NCBI GenBank assembly: GCA_009733775.1
Contig: WOGZ01000351.1
Coordinates: 1-32,687, forward strand
From: Alectoria sarmentosa
Lineage: Eukaryota; Ascomycota; Lecanoromycetes; Lecanorales; Parmeliaceae
Direction of reading: 5' to 3'
DNA: 32,687 bases
Shown here: positions 12,789-21,711 of the stretch, one piece after another
How positions within the stretch are numbered: position 1 is the first letter of the stretch
Layout: every line of letters begins with the position of its first letter
Notes under the pieces: generated by a model
Database searches by the model: none
The model's input: only the letters and a program-made list of their open reading frames with translations
Told to the model about the DNA's origin: nothing
Position numbers and translations under genes: made by a program

Positions 12789-12956
12789 TTGATTGATAAT
12801 GAAGAAAAATGAAAAGTTAATAAAATATTAAATAAAAGAATTCGCAATAACGAAATTGAATATCTCATTAATTAAAAAAACTTTTCATTTTATAAAACTT
12901 CGTGAAAATTAATAAAGTATTTTAAAAATATTAAAAATATAATTAAGAATTTCGAA
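12789..12956 (+). pseudogene. Element A C-terminal chromodomain, inactivated
   Basis: The frame reads LIDNEEK*KVNKILNKRIR, EIEYLIN*KNFSFYKTS*KL and FKNIKNIIKNFE. This matches a chromodomain: (D)DEEWEVEKILDKR, then EYLVKWKGF and a TWEP-type strand, then a C-terminal helix. In chromoviruses this domain is fused to integrase and directs integration to heterochromatin. All three Trp codons (EEW, VKW, SW) are stops here, two TGA and one TAA, as C-to-T changes on the opposite strand would give. This domain places element A among chromoviruses. Confidence 0.8.
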
Positions 12957-14766
12957 TAAATAAAGAAATCACGTAAATTAACATTTAAAATAAAATAAAA
13001 AATATAATCATCGCAGAAAATCAAAAAGTGAGATAAATCACGAAAAAAATAACAATAAAGAGTTTATAAATAAATCTTTAATTAAAAAATTTAATAAAAA
13101 CGATTAAAAAGAGTTCGAGAATTTATATATACGCATATATACGCATATTTTAATGCGTTAAAGCGCCTCGTATTATAAAGAAAACAATAATCTTAAAAGT
13201 CGCAAATATAAATATAATTATTTAACATTAATTTATATATTCTCTTATGTTGAAAAACAATTTTTTATTAATAAAAATCGTTAAAAGACGACGAAAAGCA
13301 ATAGCGAAGATAATAACGATAACGATAACGATAAAAATAACGAAAATAACAACAACAAAAAAAAAGACGGCGACACGCACGACAATTATTTTTATTAATA
13401 AAACTCTCGCATATGTTAATTAAAATTATCTCACTTTCTTAGACGCGCAGAGCGTTATAAACGTTATTATCGATAATGATAATAATACGCATAATAATTT
13501 AATGAGCGAAGATAAAGAGATCGATCATATAGAAATAATTCTCGCGAAAACATTAATCGCATTTGAATTGACGCGTGTTAATTCGCGATTCGATATAGGT
13601 CACGCGAGGGTTATTTGCGAAAACACGCACATAACGAAAACAAATAAAGATTTAACACGCGTTAACGCAATTTTTTAAACATTTATCAATTTTTTTTAAT
13701 TAACATATTTCGAACGACGAGAAAGAAAAAAGTAAAAAAAAAAACGACGATAATAAAAACAATTATTAATTTTATTAATTAAACATTTTTTTATAATAAA
13801 TGTGAATGTTTATAAGCGAGGATAATCGAAATCGTTATAATAATAATAATTATCAATTTTATTAATTAAACATTTTTCAAAATAATTTTTTATATTTATA
13901 AATAAAAGAAGAAAGAGAAATAATAATAAAAACGATAATAAAAATAAAAATAAAGATAAAAACAATAACGACGACGACAATAATTATATTTATTAATCAA
14001 AAATTCTCACATTATTAATTTTCAATTTATAAAGAAAACGATTTTTAAAATCACGACGATGATAAAAAATAATTAAATTTATTATCAACATTATTAACAT
14101 ATTTTTCACGAACTTCGTCGACTTTCGCAATTAATTGAACAAATTTAAATGCTTTTTAAAATGTTTATTATAAAATGAAATTAATTAAGTTAAATAATTA
14201 TAATCTTATTCAATTATTATTTTAATTAATATATACGTTTTATTATTGCGATAATATATAATTCGTTAATGCATTATTGCGATAATAAGAAATATAAATA
14301 AAATAATAAATATAAAAAAAATATATAACATTTATTAATAATAATATTAATATTAATATTGATGTTATTATTATTAAAAAATTAAGATAAAAATAAGACT
14401 TTAAATTCATTAACGCGATTTTCAAATAATAATAATAATAAAATTATAACAATTAATAATAATAATCGCATCTCGCAATAGCGATAATAGTATATCGTAA
14501 CACAATTACAAAATGTTCGCGTTTTATTAATTAAAACAATAATAATTATAATTGCGTTATCGCGATTATAATATATAAACATATTAATATATTTATGAAA
14601 ATCTACGATGAGCAATTTACATATCTTAAAAATAATAAACGTTAATTTAAATTACGTTTAATTAATAATAAATAATATAAATGAATATAAAAAGTTCGTA
14701 AATATTCAAATGCAACACGTAATATATCAAAATTTAAAAATTAAATCTTTTAAAAAAGAAAATAAT
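12957..14766 (+). other. Element A long 3' internal region, no recognised domain
   Basis: About 1.8 kb separates the chromodomain from the 3' LTR. It is purine-rich on the plus strand between about 13260 and 14060 and contains an imperfect repeat family (listed separately). Minus-strand frames at 14243-14425 and 14382-14615 consist mostly of Ile, Leu and Tyr codons and look like chance frames in AT-rich DNA. A more G+C-bearing patch at 13440-13680 (GACGCGCAGAGCG, TCACGCGAGGG) has mutated less. I assign no function. Confidence 0.5.
13310..14110 (+). repeat. Imperfect repeat array of GATAA/AAC tracts plus AT linkers
   Basis: Several degenerate copies of a composite unit are visible. Each has a purine-rich tract of GATAAC, GACGAC or AATAAC triplets, followed by a linker like AATTATTAATTTTATTAATT and then AAACATTTTT or AAAATTCTCACATT. 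Linkers start near 13388, 13762, 13848, 13982 and 14072, so spacing is irregular at about 85-135 bp for the last four. It lies wholly inside the 3' internal region of element A. Before RIP it may have been a tandem repeat or a low-complexity coding tail. Confidence 0.45.
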
Positions 14767-15026
14767 TATAAAGGCGAAAATATTTAAAGCAATTTGATAA
14801 AGCTCGTTTAAATCGTTTATTAAATTGCGTATTACGTAATTAAGATACGTTTTTAATATGCTTAATAAAAGTTTTAAATATTTATAATTCTCTTTTCTTC
14901 TTTTTTCTTCTTTAATTATTAATTTATTTAACAATTTATCGATTGAAACTCGTTATTACGTTTATAAATCTCGTAATTATTTAATTATTACGCAGCTTTA
15001 TTAAAAAGAAATCTTATTATTTTATA
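14767..15026 (+). repeat. Element A 3' LTR
   Basis: This is the partner of 7658-7915. It ends TTTATA, followed at once by AATAT (15027-15031), identical to the bases before the 5' LTR. The minus-strand frame at 14734-14934 falls inside it and is conserved between copies only because the LTR is repeated. Confidence 0.7.
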
Positions 15027-15031
15027 AATAT

Positions 15032-15290
15032 TATATTTATTATTTACGAAATTTTCAAAATAATTAATAATATTTTTAAATTATTCGAAATAAGTTAATA
15101 AATTTTCTAATATATAATTATTTAATAGTTTTTATATTATTTATATATATATTTTAAAAAAATCGTTAATATTAATTAATTAATTTTTATATAATATTTT
15201 ATTTACAAAAATATTATTAAAAGCTTTTGATAAAAAGACGTTACTTTTATGACACGCTATTAGCATAATCATATAATTTCATTAACAATT
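15032..15290. other. AT-rich flank leading to the isochore border
   Basis: This is AT-rich sequence between element A and the GC-balanced island, with no open frame. Composition changes over about 15230-15340, and by 15350 the sequence is balanced. I saw no inverted repeat or target duplication marking the border. Confidence 0.6.
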
Positions 15291-15344
15291 CGTGTATAAC
15301 AAACACTTCGAACAGATAGATTAAAAGGATCGATGTTATCAGGC

Positions 15345-16300
15345 GTATCTCGAGGGCCAGATTGTTCATAATTATAAGCTATCACGAGCGACTTTGCACA
15401 GCATGCCCAACATACATTTCATTTCAATTTGAGCATTTACGTGTCACTGAGTACCTTCACGGTCCCGCGGCTCAAGATATCCAGCGCGGCTTTCTGCAGG
15501 TAATGCAGCTATGCCGGTGCATTGTTACCGCCTGAGACCGTTCTCTTTGCAAACCCACTCAGATTCTTTGACTTCCTCTATCTTCAAGCCTCTTCCCCAA
15601 ACGCTGCCACTTCACGCTTGGTCCTACCCCTTCTTTTAATCCAATCTCGTAATGGATCGGCATCGTAGCTCACAGGCCCAAAAGATGCCACTGGGATATT
15701 GTCCCTCAAAATAGAGCCATCGCTGTTGCCAGTACAGCGAGAAGCGACGTAGTTCCGGCAGGCTTAACAATCTCATCTGTAGAGCCGCGCGCGGCCGCAT
15801 ACAGGCAGCTTTGATCATTAGATGAGGCCTTTCCAAAGACGCAGACCTTAGTGTTGGATATGCCCACAAAATGGAACCTTCAAAATGCCGGGGTGACTAA
15901 TGGCGCCGGCCATAACCGCCGCTAAGTAGTAATTCGCGTAGTTTTTGGCGCTACTAAACATCTTTTTGCCAGTGGTCGAATCGACCAATTGTCCAAGAAA
16001 AGCAATATCAGCGCATCGCGGTCGATCTTGGTACCATTGGAGATAGCTACATCGGAGACGCCTATGGCGATGAAGTTCCTCAAGAATCGCCACAGAGGGT
16101 GTATTGGTCATGACCAGCGCAGGTCGCGAGGTTGACCGTGCTCAGTGAATCGCTGATTGATATTTCTGGAAAATTGCGTTGACCAAGACCCATTTCCAAG
16201 AGGTGACCTTTGCGGGACAGATGGTCCTTGTCATTGATGTCTTCCCTGGCCTCATCCTGCCTCGAACTCATCCGCGCCCTGTGCTGTCATCCCAAATTTG
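15345..16300 (-). other. Possible decayed gene, unidentified
   Basis: On the minus strand coding-like frames follow each other but change phase: 16080-16271, 15848-16111 and 15636-15869, plus a run ending near 15600 that reads NSDGSILRDNIPVASFGPVS. Stops and phase changes separate them, and I could not find GT...AG introns that join them. Codon use looks more natural than in random sequence. This could be a broken gene or an unrecognised spliced gene. The most 5' ~250 bp (15345-15600) holds no open frame. Confidence 0.3.
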
Positions 16301-17200
16301 GGTCAACCTTGAAAGATTGGTGACAGACATCACGTTAGCTTTCACGGGATCTGATTTTGTGGTCTCTGCATGGTACGGTGTGGCGGGAGGAGTGCTGCAC
16401 TTGTTGCCCCGCATAAGCACAACGGCGGCAAAGGTAGTCTTAGGTGAAAATAAGCGGTGTGTGTCAGAAAGCGCCCGAGCGCATTGTGATGTGCATAAAT
16501 GCTCTGGCTTCCGGGAGACTCCGTAAGTACCTTACTTGAGCGCTTTTGGTCCTTTCCATTTCTTCCCTCGTCTAGTCTCTCTGTTCTCCATCCACTTTGC
16601 TGCAAATGATATGCTTCCCTTCGCTCTAGCTCAACCGTCTGTTCTGGAATCAAACGTCGGTAGCCTGCGTTCTCAGTTTGCCGGAATTATCCGCTGTCTC
16701 CTTGTCATCTCTTTTCCAATTTCTTCATTTTTCATTTTCTGTCTTCATGGTCTGCCCGAGCTCCTAGTGGCGCCGCTGGCTTTAGGTGTTCTCTCTGCCG
16801 TCGTTCCACCCCCTGGTAAGGTAATACGCGGACGCTGTTGGGTATCGTCGTTTGCTATGGCTTGCTGCTCGCCTGTTGGTGCACGAAGAAGGATCTGTGA
16901 AGCCGATGAGACTGATATAGGAGTGTCAATATCAATCTCGATATGCAAAGTCTGACGCGTGCAGTATGAAGCACGAGTCCCGAGGACTGGAGCTGGTGTC
17001 GGTAGGATGATGCGTGAACTTTTGCGTAGAACTTGTATGTCAAATTTGACTGTTGGCTAGGATGGTTGGTTTCCGGTTGTGGTTTAACCGCCTTTTCTGG
17101 CTCTGGCTCCAGGCTAAGGCTCACGCACCTACGACTCCGAGGTTCATCACCTTCAAGCCATGTCCAAGACTTCTGATCCCACCCTCCTGGGGCGCTTGAG
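16300..17200. other. Intergenic or unassigned sequence with pyrimidine-rich stretches
   Basis: Open frames on both strands overlap here: plus 16179-16526 and 16536-16955, minus 16342-16653, 16745-16948 and 16855-17220. None has a recognisable domain and no frame is clearly favoured. The plus strand has C/T-rich stretches (16545-16600 and 16690-16745) typical of fungal 5' leaders, and a good splice-donor sequence, GTAAGTACC, at 16523. These hint at a transcribed plus-strand unit, but no convincing coding sequence follows. Confidence 0.3.
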
Positions 17201-17331
17201 TCCGATCTCTTTGAGGTCAATTTGTCGGACTTCTTTTGAGGCGTGTGTGTCTGATCTTCTAGTTGTGTATCTCCTTGAATTGTGCGTATCTGATCTCCTC
17301 GATGTGTGTGTGTCCAATCTCTTTGAAGCCT
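17198..17331. repeat. Degenerate ~20-bp tandem repeat
   Basis: About six imperfect copies of a unit close to TGTGTGTCTGATCTCCTTGA are visible, for example GAGTCCGATCTCTTTGAGG at 17198 and TGTGTGTCTGATCTTCTAGT at 17244, with the last near 17303-17331. On the minus strand they read as a repeated Arg-Ser-Asp-Thr-His peptide in a 62-codon frame (17153-17341), on the plus strand as a Val-Ser-Asp-Leu-Leu repeat. I see no reason to call either frame a gene. Confidence 0.55.
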
Positions 17332-17615
17332 GTGGTATCATGGTGTATGTTTTGTTTCTTTGAACTTCGCGTCACCCATTGCTCTAAGGTATTGTTTCCT
17401 TCTCTTCAAGACGTATGGAGGGAGCTTCGAATTGGTGGGCGAAGTGGTGCCGTACCCTCTGATTGTGTGTGTATGAGTGACAAAGGATCTCTTGGCTCTC
17501 CTGGAAAAATGCCAGAAGGTTCGTAGCCAGCACCGCGTACAGGTGGATCCAATCGCTGGCCGAAGAGGGAGCTAGTCACCACCCGGTGCTAACCCTGACA
17601 AGATCTTAGTCCAAG

Positions 17616-17626
17616 GGAATCGAACC
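17616..17626 (-). promoter_or_regulatory. Match to RNA polymerase III B-box
   Basis: The minus strand reads GGTTCGATTCC, an exact match to the tRNA T-arm/B-box consensus. Only three of five T-stem pairs form around it, and no acceptor stem or convincing A-box was found upstream. It may be chance, or a relic of a tRNA or tRNA-derived short repeat. Confidence 0.2.
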
Positions 17627-17723
17627 CGAGGGGAACTCAAGCCACCCAATGGGAATGGGCCTCCTATATTTGTCACTCAGGGAGGAGCAAGGTCGAGAAG
17701 AGTGACATCCGAGATTTGATACT

Positions 17724-17966
17724 TCAGGGGTTGGCGAGGAGTAGGAGCTTGAACATGTCAGGACCCACATCAATATGCGGGAAACTGAACGGCCACGTAC
17801 AAACCCCCTCCTCCATCGGCTTGGCGGTACCAAATCTGGCAAGTCTCTTGTCACTGTCTCTATCTTCCGCGAACAGCTCGACACTGTGCCATGCTTTATA
17901 CTTTGGGTCGCACATGATATGCGCCCAATGGCTGGGTCTTTCATTGGCTCTTGGCTTGAAGACCAT
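17724..17966 (-). CDS. Hypothetical small protein or exon, 80 codons
   Basis: I do not recognise this frame. It runs from ATG at 17966 to TGA and reads MVFKPRANERPSHWAHIM at its start, with KAWHSVELFAED, RLARFGTAKPMEEG and WPFSFPHIDVGPD further on. The start context TCACCATGG is favourable. The Trp, His and Pro content and varied third positions look more like real protein than the overlapping frames (minus 17606-17974, plus 17716-18105 and 17775-18035). The frame remains open upstream to 18041. It has no signal peptide or membrane segment. It may be one exon of a longer gene, since a possible donor (GTGGGT) lies near the end, or a fragment of a decayed gene. Confidence 0.4.
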   Translation of the reverse strand: MVFKPRANERPSHWAHIMCDPKYKAWHSVELFAEDRDSDKRLARFGTAKPMEEGVCTWPFSFPHIDVGPDMFKLLLLANP

Positions 17967-18105
17967 GGTGACATGGCTCTTTGGCTCAGACCGGCTAGAA
18001 TGGTATGGGCTTCTAGAACAACTATTAGATGCTAGTCTCAACGGAATTGATGTGTTTACACGAGATAGGCTTCTGCAAAGTGAGCCTCCCCAAAGATTTG
18101 TCTAA

Positions 18106-18971
18106 CGTCTCTCGAGAGTTGATGGAGGGCGGATAGCTTTTTGGATGACTTCATTTCAAGCAAGGTACGAATTGTATTTAATGGGGCCATCTTGTTCAGG
18201 TTCAGAGTAGGGATTATGGGTGATGTTTACAGTCTTTACTACAAGGTCACAGGCTTTGCAAAGGTGGAAAACTATTTAGGCATTGCTCCTTCCTCATGTA
18301 CACAGGCATTTACAAAGTAGAGAAGGAAAGGGATGATGGTGCCATAGGTGATGGCTCTTCAATAGACGAGCAAGGGGGCTTTCCATTCTACAAAATTTGG
18401 GAAGGAAGCTGGGTAGGGAAAGTCAGAGCAGAAATGGTAGTATACACTGGAGTTAGGTAGGTATGGTCCATTTCCTAGACTTCTCGGATCTTAGTGATAG
18501 ACTAGTACTTTCTGCAAGGAGATGAAACTTCCACTGGGGCTCAAGCTCCTGAATCCCGTAAAGTTCATCAGAGTATGCATGATATAATTCTGTGCCCACT
18601 GTGAGACACGCACAAGCAAGACAAGGAAGCGAATGTCTAGACGTAGATAAGTATTAATTTCTCATCTGTAATTAAGAGTGTATAGATGTCGGAGTCAACA
18701 TACGAAAATTAACCCTAGGTGCGTAAACCCTAATAGCCTCATTTCCAGCAATGGACTCAGGGTCTAGTGGCTAAATCCCGGAACCATTCACAGAAGAATC
18801 TTATCCATGATCTCCCACAAATTTTTTCCAATTTCTGTAAATTTCTTGCATCAAATCTGCTTACTGCATGAAATATTTGTATGATCGTTTCAAAGACCAA
18901 CCTACAGGTTGAAGCATCCATAGCAATCTTGCAATTCCTCCTTTTCGAACAGAAGCCACCATTTTAACGCC
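18106..18971 (+). other. Upstream region of the kinase gene, no gene seen
   Basis: This is 866 bp of balanced composition without an open frame of useful length on either strand. It should contain the promoter and 5' leader of the kinase gene. No clear TATA or CCAAT element stands out. The telomere-like words AACCCTAG (18712) and AACCCTAA (18726) occur once each and look accidental. Confidence 0.45.
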
Positions 18972-20701
18972 ATGCTGACCAAGTCGTTGCCGTTCAGCTG
19001 GAGTTCAATGGCCCGTTCGACTTTTTTTCGTCGCTCTCCGCCGGCCTTTTCTCGAATCCGGCACCCAATCACGGCACGCAAATTCGGTTCTGCCCACAAG
19101 CGCTCCATGTCAGCTGCTCCACCAGACGAAGGCCTCTATGGCATGGGTCTCGAAGGTCTCCGCACGTACGATCAACACGACGTAGATCGAGATGGACCTT
19201 TCCATCACTGCAATGTGTACGCGGAACCTTTGGCACTCTATCGCAGTGGCGGATATCATCCAATACACCTGGGAGACACCATGCAGGAAGGTAGATACAT
19301 CATTCTGCACAAGCTTGGTTGGGGACTGGAAGAGACGATCTGGCTGGCAAGGGACAGGAAGTAGGTGTTGACGGTGGAGTTCTTAAGCGTGCTGGTATCA
19401 GGTCAATGATTATGGCTGATATTTGCTGCGCTATAGGTTATCCCGCGACGTTGCCATCAAGTTCTTCATATCTGATCGAAATAAGGAGGGGGACGAAGAG
19501 AGCATTCTCAGACGTTTAGCTGATGGTCCAGTAGAGCATCCGGGAAAGGCACATGTTATCGAGCTATTGGACCAATTTGAAATAGAGGGTCCCAACGGGC
19601 ACCATCAGTGTCTTGTCACCGAAGCGCTTGGACCACGAATCTTGCGTGGGCTCTGTCCGCCCGGGCCCTTGTCACCCGGAGATTCCTGGGAGATGGCAAG
19701 GCAGCTCGTGGAAGCTACTGTTTATATGCACTCCATGAAGATTGTGCACGGTGGTGAGTATCTTCCAGAGTCCTCATGCACCGAGGAATATTATGGGCAC
19801 TGACGAGCCGGATGCGAGCAGACATTTGTGGCCACAACGTTCTGGTCACGAGCTCGGACTTGTTACGGCGTGAGGCGTGCCCTCCAATTAAAAGCTACGG
19901 TATCTGTGAAGTTGAGACTGTTGACGGGTCGGCATTGACTGCACAAGCGCCTCGTTATCAGGTGGAGCCTGCCATAACCAAATGTATTGATGGTGACCTT
20001 GGTGTGAAGGTTATAGATTTCGGGAAAAGATATGTGCACGGCATCCATTACGGAGTTTCTTTCCCTTTCAACTATAAAGCTCCAGAGATTATTTTCGGCT
20101 CTCACTTTAGCCAAAGCGCGGATATTTGGAGCTTAGGCTGTACGGTAATATGCCTCCGCACTTCCAATCCTGAAGCTCAATTGACCTCTCTGAAAGATAT
20201 TTGAAATAATCACCACAAGGACTCTTTACGAAGATCGATACAAGCGCAAAGATGATATTGTCGACGATTGGATTAACACCTTTGGAGATCTACCAGAGGA
20301 ATGGAAGAATCATACTCCTTCTGAGAAAAGTGACGGTGAGTAGAGACCGAGTCATACTTCAATCAAATCCGTTTTGGGGCTTGCGTAGCTGAAACATTGC
20401 AGCGGGACCGCCTGAGTATTGGGGTATTAGGAATATACTGCAGAGGACTATAGATACGCTTAGGCCTGGAGATATGTGGTTCACGAAGCCGAGCCTGGAT
20501 ACCTTTGGGGATCTGATCATCTCCATGATGCAGTACCGCCCGTCGGACCGTCCTTCGGCGTCTGACGTGCTGCAGCATCCCTGGTTTCAGCGCTGCCCGG
20601 CCTGGGATTACGCGCCTGGAGAAATGACGTGGGAAACAATAGGTCGAAAAAGATTTCCGGATGAATTGCTTAGCGTTGATCAAGTAACGATGTCTGGATA
20701 G
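18972..20701 (+). CDS. SRPK-like serine/threonine protein kinase, five exons
   Basis: Exons: 18972-19360, 19437-19753, 19822-20144, 20197-20335, 20403-20701; introns are 76, 68, 52 and 67 nt, all GT...AG, and phase is kept throughout (488 aa). Kinase landmarks in order: glycine-rich loop KLGWGLEETIWLA (114-126), VAIK Lys138, helix-C Glu about 151, HGD catalytic loop with Asp236 and Asn241, DFG Asp301, APE 322-324, DIWSLGC 336-342, and DRPSASDVLQHPWF near the end. The LGWG loop and the ~50-residue segment between catalytic loop and DFG (APRYQVEP) fit SR-protein kinases, in the fungal expanded SRPK-like group. The catalytic loop has Cys238 where typical kinases have Lys; fungal SRPK-like kinases often vary here. 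Residues 1-45 are rich in Arg and Ser with almost no acidic residues and could be a mitochondrial presequence. ATG at 18972 gives the longest frame; Met13 is an alternative. The gene appears intact and free of RIP. Substrate is unknown. Confidence 0.9.
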
Positions 20702-20813
20702 ACTGGGGGCGTGAGTTGAAAAAAATGAAAGACGTATTAAAACCCGCGGATTCAAGTGACGGATTCAGTGTTACGTCTAAAATTGAATATTACACAAATT
20801 ACTTTCAATCACA

Positions 20814-20819
20814 ATAAAA
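20814..20819 (+). terminator. Possible polyadenylation signal of kinase gene
   Basis: AATAAA lies 113 nt after the kinase stop codon, just inside the AT-rich block. Such hexamers are frequent in AT-rich DNA, so the assignment rests on position only. Confidence 0.3.
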
Positions 20820-21480
20820 GATAATAGATACATTAAATCTTTAACATAATACAATTAATATCGAAACATTATTTTGATGTCTTTAAAGTTTTATCGTGAT
20901 TAATTTTCAGATCGTGATATAAAGATGAAAAAAAAGTAGTTTATTAAAATAATGTTTATGCGTTAAATAAAAATTTCGCGTTTTCGCGTTTTTTTCACAA
21001 TAATTTTATATACACTTTTTATTAAAATCGTATAATTTTTTTAATTATATTAACTTTAATATATTAATTAAAGTTTTAAATATATAATATTTGAAAAAAA
21101 TTTATTATTTACGTTTTTAAGAAATTAAAATTGCAAAAATACAAAAATTAATAAAAGATAAAAATTCGTTATTTAATTTCACGTTTTCTAATATATAATA
21201 TATTTTATTTCTCGTAATAAATTAATTTTTAAATGTTATTATTTTAATTATTAAAATAAATTTATATAAACTTTTTAAATACTTTTATAAATAAAGATAT
21301 TTTTAATAAAAATACTTTTAATTTAAATTATAATATTTTTTATTCAATTTTATAATTTTATAAATATTTATATAAATATATTTATTATACGTATAAATAA
21401 TTTATTATTATTATTATTTTAACGTTAAAATTAATAACGAAAAACGATTTATATAAATACTTTATCGTATTTAAAATTAA
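20820..21480. other. AT-rich spacer between island and element B
   Basis: Composition becomes very AT-rich from about 20765. No open frame, LTR or transposon domain is visible before the AATAT that precedes element B. Confidence 0.55.
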
Positions 21481-21485
21481 AATAT

Positions 21486-21711
21486 TATCATAATTTTAAT
21501 TTATTAGTTTATTTTCTTAATTAGTCTCTCTTTAATACGTAACTCGATTAAATTTAATGCGATTTAACATTTAACGTCGATAGCGCACTAACGTCGAATT
21601 TTAACGTTTATATACTTTTTAATATTAATATATACTTATAATATAGCATAATTAATATTTTATTTAAATTATATATAAGTGTTATTTTAATTTAATATAT
21701 AATCTTTAATA
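21486..21711 (+). repeat. Element B 5' LTR
   Basis: It begins TATCATAATTTTAATT, where the 3' copy has TGTTATAATTTTAATT, so the original start was probably TGTCATAATT. It ends in TA for CA. A core block, ACGTCGATAGCGCACTAACG, is nearly unchanged between the copies and rich in CpG. Confidence 0.85.

Larger units (their letters stand above)
7658..15026 (+). mobile_element. Element A: RIP-degraded Ty3/gypsy chromovirus
   Basis: This is a complete LTR retrotransposon of about 7.37 kb. The LTRs are 258 bp (7658-7915) and 260 bp (14767-15026), flanked by AATAT on both sides (7653-7657 and 15027-15031). An A/G-rich run (14751-14764) sits just before the 3' LTR as a candidate polypurine tract. The internal order is RT, RNase H, integrase, chromodomain, all on the plus strand, which is the Ty3/gypsy order and, with the chromodomain, the chromovirus class. 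Stop codons interrupt every domain, often at expected Trp or Gln positions, so it cannot encode active enzymes. The ~1.8 kb between the chromodomain and the 3' LTR is longer than usual and holds imperfect repeats. Gag and protease should lie in 7916-10055 but were not resolved. Confidence 0.85.
15290..20765. other. GC-balanced island between RIP-degraded blocks
   Basis: Base composition, dinucleotide use and open-frame density all change at both edges, at about 15290 and 20765. Inside, CpA and TpG are common and frames are long, so this DNA has not been mutated by RIP to any obvious extent. It contains one intact multi-exon kinase gene at its right end and about 3.6 kb of less certain content to the left. 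It is consistent with a single- or low-copy gene island in an AT-rich isochore. Confidence 0.85.

Noticed and set aside
14243..14615. Two minus-strand frames predicted to be hydrophobic
   Set aside because: Hydrophobic Ile/Leu/Tyr strings are expected by chance in DNA of this composition, and there is no start context or motif.
14734..14934. 66-codon minus-strand frame with Lys/Arg/Leu-rich, helix-like sequence, apparently conserved in a second copy near 7700-7870
   Set aside because: The conservation is explained by the LTR pair of element A. The second copy carries a 2-bp shift in the same frame, so it is not maintained as protein.
16179..16955. Two consecutive plus-strand frames with a strong splice donor between them
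   Set aside because: No acceptor in 16570-16640 joins them into a long frame, and neither has a recognisable domain.
17600..17680. tRNA gene on the minus strand
   Set aside because: There is a T-loop-like motif, but the T stem is mismatched and no acceptor or anticodon arm can be folded.
18709..18735. Telomere-like words AACCCTAG and AACCCTAA
   Set aside because: Only two separated single units are present, so this is not an interstitial telomere array.
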